Positions 32,151-35,871 of a stretch of 35,871 nt of DNA are shown here, one piece after another. Made by a program: the position numbers and the translations under genes. Position 1 is the first letter of the stretch, and every line of letters starts with the position of its first letter. The stretch comes from Fibrobacter intestinalis (GTDB lineage: Bacteria; Fibrobacterota; Fibrobacteria; Fibrobacterales; Fibrobacteraceae), in the NCBI RefSeq assembly GCF_900167415.1, contig NZ_FUWU01000034.1:1-35871 (forward strand), in the 5' to 3' direction. The notes under the pieces were generated by a model. That model ran no database searches. It was not told the DNA's origin and worked only from the letters and a program-made list of their open reading frames with translations.

Positions 32151-32525
32151 ATGCGAAAGTTTCTCTTTGTCTTTTTTTACTTGGCGATATCTCTTTTTGC
32201 CGAAACCAATTCCAATTTTGTGGTCGCCGATTCTGCGGAAAATTCTTCATTTCTGTCGGATTCCCATGTTGCGGATAGTGCTGCTTTGAGCACTCCTCCC
32301 GATTCGCTCTTGGCGGTGTCGCTCTCTCCCGCAGAAAAATGCCCTTCGGATTCCATCCTTTCTGCCAATTACGCGAAATGCCAGCAGGCTCTCAAAATCG
32401 TCGTCAATTCGCAGCTGGACAAGCAAAATGCAAAGCGCGACCGTTCGATGGAGATGGCCGGCGCAGTGGGGTCGTTTGTCGGCGGGGCGTTGATTGGATT
32501 TCTGTTGGGCTGGTTGCTTTTATAA
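32151..32525 (+). CDS. Small exported protein with Gly-rich C-terminal membrane segment
   Basis: This 124-residue protein has a signal peptide (MRKFLFVFFYLAISLFA). A Ser/Ala-rich low-complexity region of about 50 residues follows, then a region with two Cys (EKCPSDS, YAKCQQ) and a C-terminal helix (AGAVGSFVGGALIGFLLGWLLL) rich in small residues, probably membrane-spanning. An earlier ATG at 32130 exists, but 32151 is preferred because the signal peptide begins there and TATTTT ends 6 nt upstream. It begins a plus-strand envelope cassette. Family unknown. Confidence 0.65.
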   Translation: MRKFLFVFFYLAISLFAETNSNFVVADSAENSSFLSDSHVADSAALSTPPDSLLAVSLSPAEKCPSDSILSANYAKCQQALKIVVNSQLDKQNAKRDRSMEMAGAVGSFVGGALIGFLLGWLLL

Positions 32526-32555
32526 GGTGAAATTTTTTACTAAATTGCACTCCGT

Positions 32556-33473
32556 ATGAATTTTTGTAAGGTTTCCTTTCATCTAGAAGGTTCGTCCAAG
32601 ACGCGTTTTGTGCGCTTGCCCGAATTTTTGGGCCGAGTGTCCCGCATTGGAAAGGGAATCGTTTGTTTGGGCATTGCCCTGCTTGTCTTGCAATTCGGCA
32701 TCCTCTTCTCTTATGATTTTCTGAAAGGCCATTTTATCGATTCTCGGGAATCTCTGCTTGAAAAGCTGGATGGGGAACGGAGCCGCTTGGATTTTCTCAA
32801 TGCGGAAATGGAAGCCCGTTTTGAAAATGAAGATCTTCTGCATTACAAGTTCGGCTTGAATCCGACGGATCGATCTGCTCGAGAAATGGCTATCGGAGGA
32901 CCTGAACCTGTAGATGTTCGTTTAAAGCGTTCAGCAAATCCGATTTTGGACTATTCGATTTATTTAAAGGAAAGAACGGAGCAATTCCGCGCAAAGGCTT
33001 TTGAAAATGAACGCAGTTGTCGCGAAGTGGCGAGTTTCGTGGGGCAGCAGTATGCCCATTGGAAGCACGTGCCTTCGATTTCCCCAACGACGGGACGCTA
33101 TGCTTCCGCTTTTGGCAGCCGGATTCACCCGATTACGGGCGTTGGACGCATGCACAACGGTGTTGATATTTCGAACAGCAAGTGGACGCCGATTTTTGCC
33201 ACCGCAGACGGCGTAGTGACGATTTCCCGATTTAGCGAATCTTTTGGCAATTATGTCGTTGTGGACCATGGCAACGGTTTTGTGACGAAATATGCGCACA
33301 TGCAGTCCAGCTCGGTAAAGCAGGGCCAGTTTGTCAAGCGTTATCAATTGTTAGGGTATATGGGTAACACAGGCCTTTCCGCCGGACCTCATTTGCATTA
33401 CGAGGTTTGGTACAATGCCAAGGCAGAAAACCCGCTTCGCTATATTCTTCCTGGAGAATACGCGGTTCAGTAA
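32556..33473 (+). CDS. M23-family (LytM-like) murein endopeptidase
   Basis: This 305-residue protein has an N-terminal transmembrane anchor (about residues 29-51) and a periplasmic coiled region. The C-terminal M23 peptidase domain (about 179-300) has a complete zinc site: GRYASAFGSRIHPITG, MHNGVDIS (His200, Asp204) and PHLHYEVW (His279, His281). It should cut peptide cross-links in peptidoglycan, acting in cell-wall remodelling or division. No ribosome binding site is present; TAAATT ends 9 nt before the ATG, the same spacing as for the zinc-finger gene. It follows the small membrane protein by 30 nt. Confidence 0.93.
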   Translation: MNFCKVSFHLEGSSKTRFVRLPEFLGRVSRIGKGIVCLGIALLVLQFGILFSYDFLKGHFIDSRESLLEKLDGERSRLDFLNAEMEARFENEDLLHYKFGLNPTDRSAREMAIGGPEPVDVRLKRSANPILDYSIYLKERTEQFRAKAFENERSCREVASFVGQQYAHWKHVPSISPTTGRYASAFGSRIHPITGVGRMHNGVDISNSKWTPIFATADGVVTISRFSESFGNYVVVDHGNGFVTKYAHMQSSSVKQGQFVKRYQLLGYMGNTGLSAGPHLHYEVWYNAKAENPLRYILPGEYAVQ

Positions 33474-33490
33474 CCCCGTAAATTTTATTC

Positions 33491-34927
33491 ATGAATTTGC
33501 TTGCTTTGGCGGCTTTTGCCGCTTTGGAAGCGTGTCCTTATTTTGCTGAAATACTTCCCGATCCGCAGACGGTAGAGGATTCCCGTGGGGAATTTATCGA
33601 AATCCGTTTGCCCTATTCGCTTTCGCAGGATTCGCTTTCCATTTTGAATGAACAACAAAAAATCTGGAATGGAGTTCTTTCCGATTCGGTGAAACGGATT
33701 CTCCTTATTCGGGATACGTCACTTTGCCCGCAGACAAAAGGCCTGCTTTGCGATAAGCTGACTGGTGCGGCGTTGCCCAATTCTCGGGAATCGGTTTGGT
33801 CGCTTTGGGCGGGGACTTGTGCGGATTCAGCGAAGCTGCCTGTGCCCAAGGCGGGAAAATCTTTTGTGCGGAATGGCGAAGCTTTTGACGCCTGGGAATA
33901 TGCGAGCCCAACTCCGGGAATTCCCAACGCTTTTGAAAAAGGCATTCAAGATTGCCGCTTGGAAATAGAAAATTTGACTTATTCCTCAAAGGGGTGGAGT
34001 GGCAAATGGAAACTTTCGGGATGCGATTCCGCTTTTATTTCTGCCCATTTTTCTTCGCTTTTTTCTTTGGCGGATGAATCGTGGAATGGCTCGCTTTGGC
34101 GGGATCGTCCGCAGTTTTTTGAAGTGCCCCTTCATGCAGAAGCATTCCATTTGCAAGTGCAGTGGCCAGAGGATGATGTTCCCGGAAATGACGGTTTGGA
34201 TTCCCTTTTTGCGGATGCCGGTTCGCTGCCGGTTCGATTGACGGAAGTGCATCCCTGTCCGGATGAGGGAATTCCTGAATGGTTTGAAATTTATAACGGC
34301 GGGGTTCGGGAAATTTCGCTTTCTCAATGGAATTTGTGCAAAGAGAAAACGACGTTTCCGGCGGGCTCCTCTATTCGCAAGCACGAAAGCGTTGTGCTGA
34401 CGAAAGACACGGCGGCGATGCGGAACTATGTCGGTAATGAAGAAGTGGAAATTCTCTTTGTGAATTTTGGCTATTTGAAAAATGCTGCGGACAGTCTGTT
34501 TTTGTGCTATGGCGATTCCAAAATCGATTCGGTTTTTTGGGGAAAGTCCGTTCGCATTAAAGCGCAATGCCCGGCTGGTTTTTCGGTGGCATCGGGTCGA
34601 AAGGAAGATAGTCCCGGATTTCAGACCCCGGGGAGTTTTTCCGCAGATACTTCTCTGCCGTTTCAGGTGAATTGGAATGCTCGCATTTTTTCCAAAAAGA
34701 ATCGCGACAATCCGCTGATGGTCAGTGTCCAGAGTGAAGTCCCCGTAACGGTCGAGTTGATTTCGGGAAAGGGCGACCTTCTTTGGAAAAAGGAATGGCC
34801 GGCTGATGAATCGGGAAATGGATGGCGAGAAGTTCCCTTATTGCAAAAAGGTTTTCCGGGAGCGAATTTTTTGCGTATTTCATCGGGGCGTTTTGAAAAA
34901 CGCATCGGCATTATTCTGAGGCCTTGA
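33491..34927 (+). CDS. Exported lamin-tail-domain-like protein
   Basis: This 478-residue protein is probably exported (short hydrophobic N-terminus, MNLLALAAFAAL). Two segments look like lamin-tail domains: YFAEILPDP with GEFIEIRLP near the N-terminus, and RLTEVHPCPDEGIPEWFEIYN with SLSQWNLCKEK in the middle. The C-terminus (VTVELISGKGDLLWKKEWPA, NFLRISSGRFEKRIGIILRP) resembles type IX-style C-terminal domains. Several Cys are spread along it. TAAATT ends 6 nt before the ATG and no Shine-Dalgarno is seen. Its stop codon shares one base with the next start codon. The function is unknown; surface or extracellular binding is likely. Confidence 0.75.
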   Translation: MNLLALAAFAALEACPYFAEILPDPQTVEDSRGEFIEIRLPYSLSQDSLSILNEQQKIWNGVLSDSVKRILLIRDTSLCPQTKGLLCDKLTGAALPNSRESVWSLWAGTCADSAKLPVPKAGKSFVRNGEAFDAWEYASPTPGIPNAFEKGIQDCRLEIENLTYSSKGWSGKWKLSGCDSAFISAHFSSLFSLADESWNGSLWRDRPQFFEVPLHAEAFHLQVQWPEDDVPGNDGLDSLFADAGSLPVRLTEVHPCPDEGIPEWFEIYNGGVREISLSQWNLCKEKTTFPAGSSIRKHESVVLTKDTAAMRNYVGNEEVEILFVNFGYLKNAADSLFLCYGDSKIDSVFWGKSVRIKAQCPAGFSVASGRKEDSPGFQTPGSFSADTSLPFQVNWNARIFSKKNRDNPLMVSVQSEVPVTVELISGKGDLLWKKEWPADESGNGWREVPLLQKGFPGANFLRISSGRFEKRIGIILRP

Positions 34928-35661
34928 TGATGCGCAAAGTATGGATTTTGGCTCTTTTCATTTCCGCCGTTTTTGCGGAAGTTCGCATTCCAGAACCTTG
35001 GGCACCCGGCAGATGGGATTCTGCGAGAAATCCGGCGAGGATGCAAAACGGTTTTCGGCTGGGACTTTTGTGGACGGAACCGATGGAAAATTTGGACTAT
35101 GAGGTTTTTGGCTTTGCCGCGGAATGGGGAACGGAGGCTTATCGGTTCAAAGCCGTATTTGCTTCTTCTTTTTTGGATTCGATATATCGCAGCGAAGATT
35201 TCGATTTGGAAGGTGCGTTTGCGGTGGGGAGATTCTCTTTGGGCTTTGGCGGCAATGCGGACGTTCAGATTGTCCCTGGACAGGAATCCTGGTGGGAGCT
35301 TTCTGGCAGAGTGGGTGCGTTCGTAAAATTGTCGGCTCATGTAGAATGGGGAACATGGGGATTGTTTCTGCGCGAAACCGAATGGAATGTTTTTGGAACG
35401 GATTTTTTTTGGAAAGAAAGTCGGTATTTTCGAAGTGGTCTTTCATTAAGGTATCGCAGCTGGGACGGCTTTGGAGTCGTTTTATTGCAGGAAATGCGCT
35501 TGGGGGCTTTGGAATTGCAGGGGGAAGTTCTTTTTCCCGGTCCTAAAGTGGGAGTAGGAATCGCATTCCGCTGGAATGGTTTGGGGGCGTCCTTTGGAAT
35601 GCACCGGGATGCAGACTATATGAATTCAAAAATGGCGGGACTTTTTTATGATGTCCGATAG
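34927..35661 (+). CDS. Exported barrel-like outer-membrane protein
   Basis: This 244-residue protein has a short signal peptide (MMRKVWILALFISAVFA). The mature N-terminus has ARNPARM, a motif also seen in PorV/PorQ-like outer-membrane proteins. Strand-rich segments follow (VGRFSLGFGGNADVQI, GAFVKLSAHVEWG, FRSGLSLRYRSWDGFGVVLLQE, VGVGIAFRWNGLGASFGMH), so a small beta-barrel is likely. GAGG precedes the ATG. The start at 34927 overlaps the previous stop (TGATG), so it is translationally coupled to the lamin-tail protein and may be its outer-membrane partner. Confidence 0.75.
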   Translation: MMRKVWILALFISAVFAEVRIPEPWAPGRWDSARNPARMQNGFRLGLLWTEPMENLDYEVFGFAAEWGTEAYRFKAVFASSFLDSIYRSEDFDLEGAFAVGRFSLGFGGNADVQIVPGQESWWELSGRVGAFVKLSAHVEWGTWGLFLRETEWNVFGTDFFWKESRYFRSGLSLRYRSWDGFGVVLLQEMRLGALELQGEVLFPGPKVGVGIAFRWNGLGASFGMHRDADYMNSKMAGLFYDVR

Positions 35662-35685
35662 GAGATTCGCCTTTTGCATCTCCTA
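35659..35685 (+). terminator. Weak hairpin after the envelope cassette
   Basis: TAGGAGAT (35659-35666) pairs with ATCTCCTA (35678-35685) around an 11-base loop and overlaps the stop codon of the barrel gene. No T-run follows, so the terminator function is doubtful. Confidence 0.3.
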
Positions 35686-35729
35686 AGGTGCGAGGGAAGT
35701 TTAGATTTGTCAATAGTGCTTCGGCAAGC

Positions 35730-35759
35730 GGTCCCTGAGTTTATCGAAGGGCACCAACC
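35730..35759 (+). repeat. REP-like intergenic repeat, copy C
   Basis: GGTCCCTGAG-TTTATCGAAGGGCACCAACC is 25 of 30 identical to 97-126 in the same orientation. Its last 15 bases equal the reverse complement of 19298-19312. The remaining DNA to the window end (35760-35871) has more fragments of the repeat (GTCGAACTAGCCGAAGGG) and no gene. Confidence 0.6.
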
Positions 35760-35871
35760 GCTTGTCGAACTAGCCGAAGGGCCTCTAATAACTAGTCCTC
35801 CCTTAAAATCTCGTCCAACCCGCATAACTATTGGGGAAAATTGATTTCTACCCTGTGAAAATATTGCAAGG

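Overview
The window looks like a chromosomal segment of a Fibrobacter-type bacterium (phylum Fibrobacterota). The pointers are: a lipoprotein ending in a FISUMP-like domain (the Fibrobacter succinogenes major paralogous domain); a GH11 xylanase with a CBM6 and a C-terminal tail resembling a type IX secretion signal; serine-rich linkers in surface lipoproteins; an N-terminal AAA-ATPase-like plus C-terminal PD-(D/E)XK protein; and promoters with TTGACA/TTGAAA and TAAATT/TATATT boxes. No rRNA, CRISPR array, insertion sequence or phage was recognised. One tRNA (His) is present.

Layout: 1-405 is repeat-rich intergenic DNA. 406-2010 encodes the AAA/PD-(D/E)XK protein. 2144-4699 (minus) holds a metallo-beta-lactamase-fold lipoprotein followed by a nitronate-monooxygenase-like protein. 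4802-7073 (plus) holds a double zinc-finger protein, tRNA-His, and a zinc-efflux operon made of a CzrA-like sensor and a permease with an HMA domain, closed by a terminator. 7077-11425 (minus) is an accessory operon: small zinc-ribbon protein, Upf1-like SF1 helicase, acidic winged-helix-like protein, a 32-residue protein with a perfect ribosome binding site, and a coiled-coil protein. Its promoter has a palindrome between the -35 and -10 boxes. 11426-12281 carries decayed gene remnants.

12282-17177 (minus) is the most unusual part: a tightly spaced six-gene envelope operon of transglutaminase-like lipoprotein, membrane-anchored lipoprotein, outer-membrane barrel with duplicated six-cysteine modules, lipoprotein with two 35-residue cysteine repeats, small secreted Cys protein and a cytosolic-looking protein. 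It is preceded by a strong promoter and a leader of about 260 nt that can fold. 17717-19059 (minus) adds a membrane-anchored coiled-coil protein, a coupled 139-residue protein and a 47-residue protein with an internal repeat.

19081-19784 contains REP-like repeats and a candidate small RNA. The rest is mostly core metabolism and envelope: GH11 xylanase (plus), glgC (minus), an outer-membrane-like protein (plus), the highly expressed GTP-dependent PEP carboxykinase (plus), a Bcr/CflA-type exporter (plus), a radical SAM-trmB pair (minus), a CDF metal exporter-MORN/FISUMP lipoprotein-MATE exporter string (minus), and a plus-strand envelope cassette (small membrane protein, M23 endopeptidase, lamin-tail protein, barrel-like protein). 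The end of the window carries the same REP-like repeat seen at the start.

A recurring theme is translation initiation. Many genes have clear AGGAG-type ribosome binding sites, but at least seven have none and instead carry a TAAATT-like box 6-9 nt before the start codon, which suggests leaderless mRNAs. All functional calls come from reading motifs; no database search was possible.
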